Shown here piece after piece: positions 7,790 to 13,556 of a DNA stretch of 13,863 nt. Position 1 is the stretch's first letter. Every line of letters starts with the position of its first letter. The stretch is taken from the NCBI GenBank assembly GCA_029881175.1, contig JAOUNC010000022.1, forward strand, positions 1-13,863. Reading direction: 5' to 3'. The position numbers and the translations under genes were made by a program. The notes beneath the pieces were generated by a model that saw only the letters and a program-made list of their open reading frames with translations, searched no databases and was not told where the DNA came from. The stretch is from Nitrospirota bacterium. GTDB lineage: Bacteria > Nitrospirota > Nitrospiria > Nitrospirales > UBA8639.

Positions 7790-7839
7790 TTCCGTGTAAT
7801 CAGGACATCGTCAACCCGTTACAGCCTGATTACACGGAA
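7790..7839. terminator. Perfect 15-bp inverted repeat between convergent pdaD and xth
   Basis: TTCCGTGTAATCAGG (7790-7804) and CCTGATTACACGGAA (7825-7839) are exactly complementary, with a 20-base loop. The right arm contains the stop codon and last codons of xth (minus strand). The position between convergent genes fits a bidirectional transcription terminator. Neither side is followed by a T-tract in the direction of reading, so it may work by another route, such as RNA 3'-end protection, or with Rho. The call as a hairpin is firm; the function is inferred. Confidence 0.6.
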
Positions 7840-8606
7840 AATTCTGCCCACAAAATGGTATGGTCTGACGGCTGGTCAGCCTTACGCGCATTCACATCAA
7901 CATGAATGACATGAGAATTCGGCAACAGAGATGGCGTCACCATCATATGATCAATCCGCCATCCACGATTGGCCTCCATCGCATCTGGACGTCGGTAATC
8001 CCAAAAGGTAAATTGCTGCCGACGTGGGTAATGATGGCGAAACACATCCACAAACCCCCAAGACACCGCATCCTGATATGCCTGCCGCGCATCTTCATGA
8101 AAGCACACATGCTTCAAATGTTTTTCGGGGTGATGAACATCTATGGGTTCTGGTGCAACATTCATATCCCCACACCAGATTGCAGGCGTTCCCGCTGAAA
8201 GAGTTTTGGAAAAATAGCGCTTCAGGCGCTGAAACCATGCCAGCTTATAGGCATATTTTGGAGAATCAAGGGCATTCCCCTGAGGGATGTACGTATTGAT
8301 AATAGGAATACCTTGAATGACCACTCGGGCCAAGCGGGTGGGATCTTCCTGCGGTTGCCCGTCTTGAAATCCAAAGGAAACCTCTTCGGGCTCGACTCGG
8401 CTGAAGATGGCGACCCCATTGTACGATTTTTCACCACAAAAATTGATGACGTAGGGTAAGTCAGCAAAGGCTTCAAGAGGAAAATCCTGGTCTTGGACTT
8501 TGGTCTCCTGAAGACACATGACGTCCGGCTTATGACGAAGGAGCCAAGGATGCAGTATGTCGATCCGCTTGCGAATAGAGTTCACATTATAGGTGGCAAT
8601 TTTCAT
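7830..8606 (-). CDS. xth: Exodeoxyribonuclease III / AP endonuclease
   Basis: DNA-repair enzyme that cleaves at abasic sites and removes 3' blocking groups in base excision repair. It has 258 residues, the usual length for the ExoIII/ExoA group. The metal-dependent endonuclease/exonuclease/phosphatase signatures are present: ATYNVNSIRKR at the N-terminus (Asn7), LQETK (metal ligand Glu34), INTYIPQG (Tyr106), GDMNVAPEPIDVHHP (Asp147, Asn149), RGWRIDHMM (Asp219, His220) and the terminal QPSDHTILWAEF (Asp248, His249). The first residue follows only a weak purine stretch. The gene is convergent with the arginine decarboxylase, ending inside the inverted repeat. It diverges from the unrecognised gene at 8805 across a 198-base space that must hold its promoter. 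Confidence 0.95.
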   Translation of the reverse strand: MKIATYNVNSIRKRIDILHPWLLRHKPDVMCLQETKVQDQDFPLEAFADLPYVINFCGEKSYNGVAIFSRVEPEEVSFGFQDGQPQEDPTRLARVVIQGIPIINTYIPQGNALDSPKYAYKLAWFQRLKRYFSKTLSAGTPAIWCGDMNVAPEPIDVHHPEKHLKHVCFHEDARQAYQDAVSWGFVDVFRHHYPRRQQFTFWDYRRPDAMEANRGWRIDHMMVTPSLLPNSHVIHVDVNARKADQPSDHTILWAEFSV

Positions 8607-8755
8607 GGTGATCGTTATTTCCCAAAAAGTACTAGGTCAACTATTGTGATTTACCTATTGGTGAGAGGTCTTTATCCTTACGCCAACCCTTCCCTCAAAG
8701 TCGAATGAGCCTTGAACTGTGCCTGTCGGAAGCGAATACAGTCTAACAAGGTTAC

Positions 8756-8763
8756 AGGAGGTG
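8756..8763 (+). promoter_or_regulatory. Strong Shine-Dalgarno-like AGGAGGTG without a well-spaced start codon
   Basis: AGGAGGTG is a near-perfect match to the 16S anti-Shine-Dalgarno sequence. It lies 41 bases before the ATG of the gene at 8805, too far to serve it directly. No ATG, GTG or TTG occurs at the normal distance. A short frame, openable from GTG 8719 or GTG 8761, runs through it and stops at TGA 8806-8808, overlapping the ATG at 8805 (ATGA). This would allow coupled translation. See the corresponding finding. Confidence 0.4.
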
Positions 8764-8804
8764 CTGGCTCAGACTGACCAATTCCTGCTATATCTCATAA
8801 GCCT

Positions 8805-9425
8805 ATGAACATCGAAAATTCTTTAACCTCTGATGAATGGCGCGTCTTTGCCAATCACGATTTTTTTCTGGCAAAAGCAGCGATTTCCGTCAAACTCAAA
8901 CGGACTTTAGAACAACTCCACCAAGCCTTACAACCAGAACTGACAGCTCACCCCCTCCTTGCGCCCGATGACTTTAAGCCTGATTCAGTCCAATTGGTCA
9001 AAGGCGAACACCTTGAAGACTGTCCCTATCAATATCTAGATTTCCCCCGATATTACACCCGCCAAGACAAGCTGGCGTTTCGTTCGCTCTGTTGGTGGGG
9101 GCATCATCTTGTCTTCGCCCTGATCGTGGAAGGTTCCCTCGTCAAACAGTATCGAACCAATTTATTCAACCGCTTCTCCGAGGTGGCAGATCGTCAACTC
9201 AGCGTATGTCTCAATTCATCGTTATGGGAATGGAAATCTGGACCAGGATTCACGCTGGGCATTACACACAACCGCCGTTCAGAAATCGCCGCTGTTTTAG
9301 ATCACCGAACGTCCTTCAAGATTGCGCGCTTTCTCTCACTTGACGATCTTGAGGCTGAGAACGATCACATCATTCAGGCAGGAGTCTCCACCTTCCGGTC
9401 GATCCTTCCGATCATCACACCTTGA
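8805..9425 (+). CDS. Conserved-looking protein of unknown function, 206 residues
   Basis: I do not recognise this protein. It has no signal peptide, membrane segment or obvious catalytic motif, and its composition is mixed and soluble in character. Visible features are a helical, Leu/Gln-rich N-terminal part (about 20-45, including KLKRTLEQLHQAL), the aromatic block CPYQYLDFPRYY (73-84), then RSLCWWGHHLVFALIVEGS (93-111) and SLWEWKSGPGFTLG (139-152), and a C-terminal segment ending in STFRSILPI. The mix of Trp/Tyr-rich strands suggests a folded alpha/beta domain. The frame has normal codon use for the window and extends over the whole length without overlap, which supports a real gene. The ATG at 8805 has no Shine-Dalgarno sequence at normal distance; an in-frame stop at 8775-8777 rules out a longer form. 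It converges on the DUF2726-type gene with 24 bases between. Confidence 0.75.
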   Translation: MNIENSLTSDEWRVFANHDFFLAKAAISVKLKRTLEQLHQALQPELTAHPLLAPDDFKPDSVQLVKGEHLEDCPYQYLDFPRYYTRQDKLAFRSLCWWGHHLVFALIVEGSLVKQYRTNLFNRFSEVADRQLSVCLNSSLWEWKSGPGFTLGITHNRRSEIAAVLDHRTSFKIARFLSLDDLEAENDHIIQAGVSTFRSILPIITP

Positions 9426-9449
9426 CCTTTTCCCGAAGTCAGCAACGGC

Positions 9450-10049
9450 TCACTCGTCTTCGGCCAAGCCCAACAATTCGGTCACATGCTCAACTGAATA
9501 CGTCTGGTTGAGATGGAGAACCACCACATTAATCCCGGCAGCTTTCAACACCGTACCAACCACCTGATCCCGCTTTTCCAGCTGTGGTCCCTCTGATCCA
9601 TTTTTGGCAAACCGCACAACCATCCTCGTTTGAAGAGTGCCGGGATGCGCCAACACAACATCCAGCCGAACCGGCTGAATCGTTCGCATGAGCGCCTTAC
9701 GTGCTTCTTCATCCTTGTCTGCCACCGAGACGACTTGCAAAATCGGCAACTTGACAAAGACCAACAGATAATCTTGAGCCGCCAATCTAATCAGGTTGAA
9801 CAGCGTGGCCTCATCAGGAATCATTAAGGCCCTGGCAGTCACCTCACTTTCCGAAACATCCGAAGCCCCATCAAGGACGGCCACCTTAGAGATCGGACGA
9901 CGCCACACCCATTGCAACAAAAAAACAACCACCAAAATTAAGCCGGCTAACAGTACAACAGACCATCCATTTGCTTGCATCAGAACATCCATGGATTTGT
10001 GAGGAAAAAAAGAGGCACGGTTAGGCACCCCATTTGCGGGAAAAGCCAT
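9450..10049 (-). CDS. DUF2726-type membrane-anchored protein
   Basis: A 199-residue protein with one N-terminal membrane segment (about 29-47, VVLLAGLILVVVFLLQWVW), a stop-transfer RR and a cytoplasmic domain. That domain (about 72-195) reads ARALMIPDEATLFNLIRLAAQDYLLVFVKLPILQVVSV, then VRLDVVLAHPGTLQTRMVVRF and KRDQVVGTVLKAAGINVVVLH. This layout matches DUF2726, a restriction-endonuclease-like fold of unknown role; the assignment is from memory. The longest form starts at 10049 and overlaps the end of anmK by 29 bases. Shorter forms start at 9992 (MDVLMQANGW) or 9980, but none has a clear Shine-Dalgarno sequence. The overlap suggests translation coupled to anmK, although the first 19 residues are not membrane-like and could be untranslated. 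Confidence 0.75.
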   Translation of the reverse strand: MAFPANGVPNRASFFPHKSMDVLMQANGWSVVLLAGLILVVVFLLQWVWRRPISKVAVLDGASDVSESEVTARALMIPDEATLFNLIRLAAQDYLLVFVKLPILQVVSVADKDEEARKALMRTIQPVRLDVVLAHPGTLQTRMVVRFAKNGSEGPQLEKRDQVVGTVLKAAGINVVVLHLNQTYSVEHVTELLGLAEDE

Positions 10050-11196
10050 GCGTCCCGGGCGTCACTGACCCTAAAAGCACGGGATGCTTCGCCCCAGTCA
10101 CTCGCGGCACATTCGCACACACACCATGAACGGTTTGATAGGCCAACACAGCAAACGCTTGAGCCTCAAAAGCCTGACTAGACGATCCACAATCATCCAT
10201 CGTACATGTAGGAATAGGATCAAAAACTTTCCCGAGTTCTGCCCAAAGGCGGGCATTGCGAACCCCGCCACCGCCGAACACCACGTCAACCGGCATGTGT
10301 TCTATCCATTGCTGAGCGTCTCGAATCGTGCGGGCAATAAATTGACAACTGGTAGCCAAACAATCATAGAGGGAAAGGCGGCGTCTCCGAGCCTGAGCCC
10401 AAACCTTGAGCACATACGACTCCCCAAAGAGTTCCCGCCCAGTGGACTTGGGAGGCTGTCGATCCAGATAAGGATGGGCCAACAACCACTGCAACAGGCC
10501 CTGATGCACCTGCCCACGTTGCGCCATACGTCCTCCACGATCAATCGTTGTCCGGCCATCAGTTCCCAAATTCACTAACGCATCCAAGAGCATGTTGCAA
10601 GGCCCAGAATCAAATGCCTGCACCGAGGCGAGCTGTTCTCCGCGAGGAAGCACGGTCACATTGGCAATACCCCCAAGGTTCACGACCCACCGACTGGCCT
10701 TTTTCTGTCGAAACACAAGGAAATGTGTATAAGGCACCAAAGGCGCCCCTTGGCCTCCGGCAGCGAGATCACGGGTGCGAAAATCAGAAACCGTCGTAAT
10801 GCCCGTACGCTCGGCAATCACAGCCGGATCACCAATTTGCAGCGTCGACCGAACAAGGCCCACCCCCGGCTCAGCTTGTGGTACAGGAAGATGATGAATC
10901 GTTTGCCCATGTGAGCCAATCAACTTGACCTGTTTGGGAAGAACATGGCTACGAGCTATCGCAGTCTGTACGGTCTTGGCAAACACCTCTCCCAGCCAGG
11001 CATTAAGATGGCACACATCCGCCACCGTCCCGCGCTCGGCGACAGACAAAATACGCTCTCGCAAGCGAGGAGCATATGTATGGCCATAATGCCCGAGCGG
11101 CTTAATGGTCAGACGATGCCCGGCTCCACGAATATCTACAAGAGCGGCATCAACACCATCAGCCGATGTGCCGGACATGAGCCCTACAACAATCAT
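10021..11196 (-). CDS. anmK: Anhydro-N-acetylmuramic acid kinase
   Basis: Cytoplasmic enzyme of peptidoglycan recycling that opens the 1,6-anhydro ring of anhydro-MurNAc and phosphorylates it to MurNAc-6-phosphate with ATP. The phosphate-loop signature GLMSGTSADGVDAALVD is at the N-terminus. GSHGQTIHH, TLQIGDPAVIAERTGI and DFRTRDLAAGGQGAPLVP follow; the Asp of RDLAAGGQG matches the catalytic base in characterised enzymes. NLGGIANVTVL, AFDSGPCNMLLD and the adenine-side VFGGGGVRNARL complete the ASKHA fold. I chose the ATG at 11196 (391 residues) because AGGA lies eight bases before it; an ATG three codons earlier (11205) lacks such a site. It follows the GNAT gene by about 60 bases and overlaps the DUF2726-type gene, suggesting one minus-strand transcript. 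No MurQ etherase gene is in the window. Confidence 0.96.
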   Translation of the reverse strand: MIVVGLMSGTSADGVDAALVDIRGAGHRLTIKPLGHYGHTYAPRLRERILSVAERGTVADVCHLNAWLGEVFAKTVQTAIARSHVLPKQVKLIGSHGQTIHHLPVPQAEPGVGLVRSTLQIGDPAVIAERTGITTVSDFRTRDLAAGGQGAPLVPYTHFLVFRQKKASRWVVNLGGIANVTVLPRGEQLASVQAFDSGPCNMLLDALVNLGTDGRTTIDRGGRMAQRGQVHQGLLQWLLAHPYLDRQPPKSTGRELFGESYVLKVWAQARRRRLSLYDCLATSCQFIARTIRDAQQWIEHMPVDVVFGGGGVRNARLWAELGKVFDPIPTCTMDDCGSSSQAFEAQAFAVLAYQTVHGVCANVPRVTGAKHPVLLGSVTPGTHGFSRKWGA

Positions 11197-11257
11197 TGAT
11201 GACATCCTGTCAGCATGTGCATGTTAGAGAATGGTCACTTTCCCCAGGCAGGAAGGA

Positions 11258-11683
11258 TTACGGCCAAGCTGGCGACAACGGAGGCTGTTTTCTGCGATCC
11301 CACACCATACCAGTCTGTTCCTTATCCGAAAATCCGAGTGAGGCATAAAAACCTTGATAGCGCCTCGTACAGAGCCAAAATAGCTCAACATGAGCCAAGG
11401 ATGAATGCGTGAGAATCCGCCGAATCAGGCCTGTCCCAATATCTTGGTTGTGGTAGGACCGATCAACAATCACATCCCAAATTGACGCCCGAAAGACATA
11501 ATCCGTCAGAACACGGCCACAGCCCACTAATTTGTTACCCTCCCACGCGGTAATCATCACATCGGTCTCCGCCAACATCCTTTTGGTGTTTTCCAAGCTG
11601 CGATCGCACGTCCAATCAGCTTGTTCAAACAAGGCGAGTAGCTGATGAGGATCAAAATTTATAGCATCGGAGTATTGAATCAT
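11258..11683 (-). CDS. GNAT-family N-acetyltransferase
   Basis: Acetyl-CoA-dependent acetyltransferase of 141 residues; substrate unknown. The GNAT core is visible: the beta-strand pair ITAWEGNKLVGCGRVLTD (about 44-61), then IWDVIVDRSYHNQDIGTGLIRRIL (68-91). The latter contains the acetyl-CoA pyrophosphate loop Q-x-x-G-x-G (QDIGTG). The C-terminal motif-B region LFWLCTRRYQGFYASLGFSDKEQTGMVW (101-128) has the family's FYxxLGF. The protein ends in a short Pro-rich tail. No good Shine-Dalgarno sequence precedes the ATG. It is the first gene of the likely GNAT-anmK-DUF2726 minus-strand unit and diverges from the small zinc-ribbon gene at 11804. Its position next to anmK could mean an amino-sugar or cell-wall-related substrate, which is only inference. 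Confidence 0.88.
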   Translation of the reverse strand: MIQYSDAINFDPHQLLALFEQADWTCDRSLENTKRMLAETDVMITAWEGNKLVGCGRVLTDYVFRASIWDVIVDRSYHNQDIGTGLIRRILTHSSLAHVELFWLCTRRYQGFYASLGFSDKEQTGMVWDRRKQPPLSPAWP

Positions 11684-11803
11684 GTGGCTATCGAATTATT
11701 CACAAAAATGCTCAATCTTTTCCTCTGACGTTGGCAGATTGTGACAAGATATATTACACTAAGTCCACCATAAATCATGCATGACTTACATGGAGCGGTT
11801 TCT

Positions 11804-11983
11804 ATGTCGATGCTCGTTCGCAAATGTCCAAAATGTAGCAAGTTATTCTGGAAAAAAGAAGAAGACATTGAATATGCCGACGAGAATACCTTAAAAGTCG
11901 TCTGTAATCACTGTCACCAAGTCCTGCGGATTCCACTCATCACGCAGGGCGCCAACGCAGGTGCTCCCAAAATGGGGCATTAG
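11804..11983 (+). CDS. Small zinc-ribbon protein, 59 residues
   Basis: A short protein with two CxxC pairs, Cys8-Cys11 (KCPKC) and Cys34-Cys37 (VCNHCHQ), spaced 22 residues apart. This is a typical zinc-ribbon of the kind found at the start of MJ0042-like or FmdB-like small proteins. Between the pairs is a charged, aromatic stretch (LFWKKEEDIEYADENTLKV), and a flexible Gly/Ala tail follows. I placed the start at ATG 11804 because GGAG (11792-11795) lies eight bases before it. An earlier ATG at 11777 would add nine residues but has no ribosome-binding site. It is divergent from the GNAT gene and 74 bases before the alpha/beta hydrolase. The specific role is unknown; metal-dependent nucleic-acid or protein binding is plausible. 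Confidence 0.72.
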   Translation: MSMLVRKCPKCSKLFWKKEEDIEYADENTLKVVCNHCHQVLRIPLITQGANAGAPKMGH

Positions 11984-11993
11984 TCCCTATTCC

Positions 11994-12049
11994 ATGCTTC
12001 ACATTTCTGGTCTCTCCCTTTACCTTACTTTTCACTTCTAACTTTTTAC
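11994..12049 (-). repeat. Degenerate heptamer array A
   Basis: Read on the minus strand from 12049, the space between the zinc-ribbon and hydrolase genes divides into consecutive 7-base units without gaps: GTAAAAA, GTTAGAA, GTGAAAA, GTAAGGT, AAAGGGA, GAGACCA, GAAATGT, GAAGCAT. The first four share a GTNARNN pattern; the last four are more decayed but mostly keep the leading G and the purine bias. The same unit type appears in arrays B and C. Only one arm is present here. Confidence 0.55.
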
Positions 12050-12057
12050 TGACCCCT

Positions 12058-12792
12058 ATGCGACACGAACATTGGGCGGGTTTAGATGTGTGCATTACCG
12101 GTGGACTGGATCGCCAGGGAGGCGGAGAAGGGCCACTTGTGGTGCTTCTGCACGGATTTGGTGCTCCCGGTGATGATTTAGTCGCCTTATGGCAATACCT
12201 CAATGTCCCGGAAGACGTCCGCTTCCTCTTCCCTGCTGCTCCGCTGAAATTTGATATGGGCTTTGGAGATGCCAGAGCCTGGTGGATGCTGGACATGGAA
12301 CGCATCACCCAAGCCCGGGCCCTAGGACAGTGGGAAACCTTATCCCAAGAAACTCCTCGGGGCCTAGCCCCTGCACGCACGCAAATGCAAGAGGTCCTGG
12401 CTCTCGCCCGAGAAACCTTATCCGTACCCTCTCAGTCGCTCGTGTTAGGTGGCTTTTCCCAAGGAGCTATGTTGGCAACTGACCTCGTCCTCCATTCCGA
12501 CATCCCGTTTGCAGGCTTAGCGTTGCTTTCAGCCACCCTCATCGCCAAACACGAATGGCTCACCCGCCTACCCACCCGTCAAAGTCTCCCAGTCTTTCAA
12601 AGTCATGGCATCAACGATCCTATTTTAGCGTTTGCCATGGCCCAACAACTCCGGGATCACATCCAAACAGCAGGCCTACCCGTCAGCTGGGTCGAATTCC
12701 AAGGCGGCCATGAAATTCCCATTCAGGTATTGCAAGGCCTTAGCACCTTTCTCCAAGCCGTGCTGTATCCTGGAAGAAACAGTCAGGAGTGA
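12058..12792 (+). CDS. Phospholipase/carboxylesterase-type alpha/beta hydrolase
   Basis: Serine ester hydrolase of the phospholipase/carboxylesterase (acyl-protein-thioesterase-like) group, 244 residues, probably cytoplasmic. It shows LVVLLHGFGAPGDDLVALW (28-46, oxyanion-hole HGFG), RFLFPAAPLKF (55-65), the nucleophile elbow LGGFSQGAMLA (Ser134), the acid in SHGINDPILAF (Asp187) and the catalytic His219 in QGGHEIP. This is the standard Ser-Asp-His triad in the right order. The insert WWMLDMERITQA (75-86) is typical of this group. Natural substrate unknown. The start ATG has no Shine-Dalgarno sequence and is preceded by a pyrimidine-rich heptamer array. The last four codons (N-S-Q-E) and the stop fall in the start of array B, so the C-terminal tail may derive from the repeat. 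Confidence 0.9.
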   Translation: MRHEHWAGLDVCITGGLDRQGGGEGPLVVLLHGFGAPGDDLVALWQYLNVPEDVRFLFPAAPLKFDMGFGDARAWWMLDMERITQARALGQWETLSQETPRGLAPARTQMQEVLALARETLSVPSQSLVLGGFSQGAMLATDLVLHSDIPFAGLALLSATLIAKHEWLTRLPTRQSLPVFQSHGINDPILAFAMAQQLRDHIQTAGLPVSWVEFQGGHEIPIQVLQGLSTFLQAVLYPGRNSQE

Positions 12793-12862
12793 ATAGTAAG
12801 GAGCCAGGAGTATCTTCCTCAGCCTTCTCCTCGCTCCCTACCCCTTACACTTCACTTCTTAC
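12782..12862. repeat. Bipartite heptamer array B (inverted arms)
   Basis: On the plus strand, 12782-12809 reads as four in-phase units GTCAGGA, GTGAATA, GTAAGGA, GCCAGGA. After a four-base turn, 12814-12862 reads on the minus strand as seven in-phase units GTAAGAA, GTGAAGT, GTAAGGG, GTAGGGA, GCGAGGA, GAAGGCT, GAGGAAG. The two arms can fold on each other imperfectly. The left arm begins inside the last codons of the hydrolase gene. It may act as a terminator for that gene. Confidence 0.6.
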
Positions 12863-12885
12863 GGCTGACTTATTTCAAAGCCACA

Positions 12886-12915
12886 TTGCGCAGAAAATTC
12901 GCTCTTCGGTATAGT
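12886..12915 (+). promoter_or_regulatory. Candidate sigma-70 promoter for the bolA-glutaredoxin pair
   Basis: TATAGT (12910-12915) matches the -10 consensus at five of six bases. TTGCGC (12886-12891), 18 bases upstream, matches the -35 only in TTG. Transcription would begin near 12922, ahead of the ATG at 12959, which also argues against translation from a GTG at 12914. Read by eye; modest support. Confidence 0.4.
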
Positions 12916-12958
12916 GACCGATGACCATCTCATTTTTTCACTAGGACTTAAGCACCCG

Positions 12959-13207
12959 ATGATGACATTTGAAGATCTCAGCACTCAACTTCAGCAAGCC
13001 TTAGGCGAGGCCGAAGTTTCCGTTCTTGATCGCACCGGAACCATGGATCACTTTACAGTCAAAGTGATTTCTGATGCCTTCGAAGGAAAGAATCTGTTAG
13101 ACCGCCACCGCATGATTTACCAGGCCCTTGATGCGCCGATGAAAGACGGGCGCATTCATGCTCTAGAAATTCAGGCCAAAACCAAAAACGAAGCCCAAGG
13201 AGGATAA
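12959..13207 (+). CDS. bolA: BolA/IbaG-family protein
   Basis: Small regulatory or iron-sulfur cluster partner protein that pairs with monothiol glutaredoxins. From ATG 12959 it has 82 residues, the family's normal size. The helix-turn-helix-like core is recognisable: MDHFTVKVISDAFEGKNLLDRHRMIYQALDAPM (residues 29-61). It includes the FEGK loop and the RHR block whose His is a cluster ligand in characterised BolA-glutaredoxin pairs. The C-terminal IHALEIQAKT strand also fits. A GTG at 12914 in the same frame would add 15 residues, but a -10 element overlaps it. Only a distant AGGA (12943-12946) precedes the ATG; the next codon is also ATG (12962). The stop is five bases before the glutaredoxin gene, so both are surely one operon. 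Confidence 0.9.
   Translation: MMTFEDLSTQLQQALGEAEVSVLDRTGTMDHFTVKVISDAFEGKNLLDRHRMIYQALDAPMKDGRIHALEIQAKTKNEAQGG
13197..13203 (+). promoter_or_regulatory. Strong ribosome-binding site for the glutaredoxin gene
   Basis: AAGGAGG at 13197-13203 lies within the last codons of bolA, nine bases before the ATG at 13213. It fixes the glutaredoxin start and links translation of the two genes. Confidence 0.8.
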
Positions 13208-13212
13208 CCCGC

Positions 13213-13545
13213 ATGAGTACACCTATTGAAGATGAAATCAACAAAGAAATTGCCGAACACAAAATTCTCATTTACGGTAAAGGCACGAAGACAGCCCCGC
13301 AATGCGGATTTACTGTGGAAACCATGGAATTTTTCAACAAGTACGGCTACCCCTACGAATTGATCAATGCCCTACCAAATCCCGAAAAGCGGGAGGCTCT
13401 TTCCAAAATGACCAACTGGCCGACATTGCCAAAAGTGTTCATCAATGGTCAGTTTTATGGCGATACCGATGTCTTGGGCCCTATGGAAGAAAAAGGGGAA
13501 TTACAACCCCTGTTAAAAGCCGCGTTTCCTGATCAAGCCACATAA
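13213..13545 (+). CDS. grxD: Grx4-type monothiol glutaredoxin with CGFT active site
   Basis: Monothiol glutaredoxin of the class that binds a [2Fe-2S] cluster with glutathione and works with BolA in iron-sulfur cluster delivery or iron sensing. It has 110 residues in a single domain. It shows ILIYGKGTKTAPQCGFT (18-34; conserved Lys23 and Cys31), YPYELINAL (46-54), NWPTLPKVFINGQFYG (68-83, with the cis-Pro TLP loop) and DTDVLGPMEEKGELQPLL (84-101). Most members have CGFS; here the residue after Phe is Thr34. The usual Gly-Gly before the Asp (GGxD) is Gly-Asp (GDTD). Both changes lie around the glutathione/cluster site and are noted as odd. It directly follows bolA with a five-base gap, the standard pairing. 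The gene ends 12 bases before array C. Confidence 0.93.
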   Translation: MSTPIEDEINKEIAEHKILIYGKGTKTAPQCGFTVETMEFFNKYGYPYELINALPNPEKREALSKMTNWPTLPKVFINGQFYGDTDVLGPMEEKGELQPLLKAAFPDQAT

Positions 13546-13556
13546 GTTCGTCAAGC

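Noticed and set aside
9433..9463. CCGAAG/CTTCGG dyad between the convergent genes at 9425 and 9450
   Set aside because: 6-bp arms with a 19-base loop, partly inside coding sequence and with no T-run; not convincing as a terminator.
10084..10578. 164-codon plus-strand frame opposite anmK
   Set aside because: It is antisense to a gene with complete AnmK motifs and shows no recognisable protein features.
11731..11757. TTGGCA and TATTAC as a promoter for the small zinc-ribbon gene
   Set aside because: Spacing is only 15 bases and both boxes are imperfect; the region surely holds divergent promoters but this pair is weakly supported.
11940..12380. 146-codon minus-strand frame opposite the alpha/beta hydrolase
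   Set aside because: It is antisense to a gene with an intact Ser-Asp-His triad; its product is Arg/Ser/Pro-rich as expected of a shadow frame.
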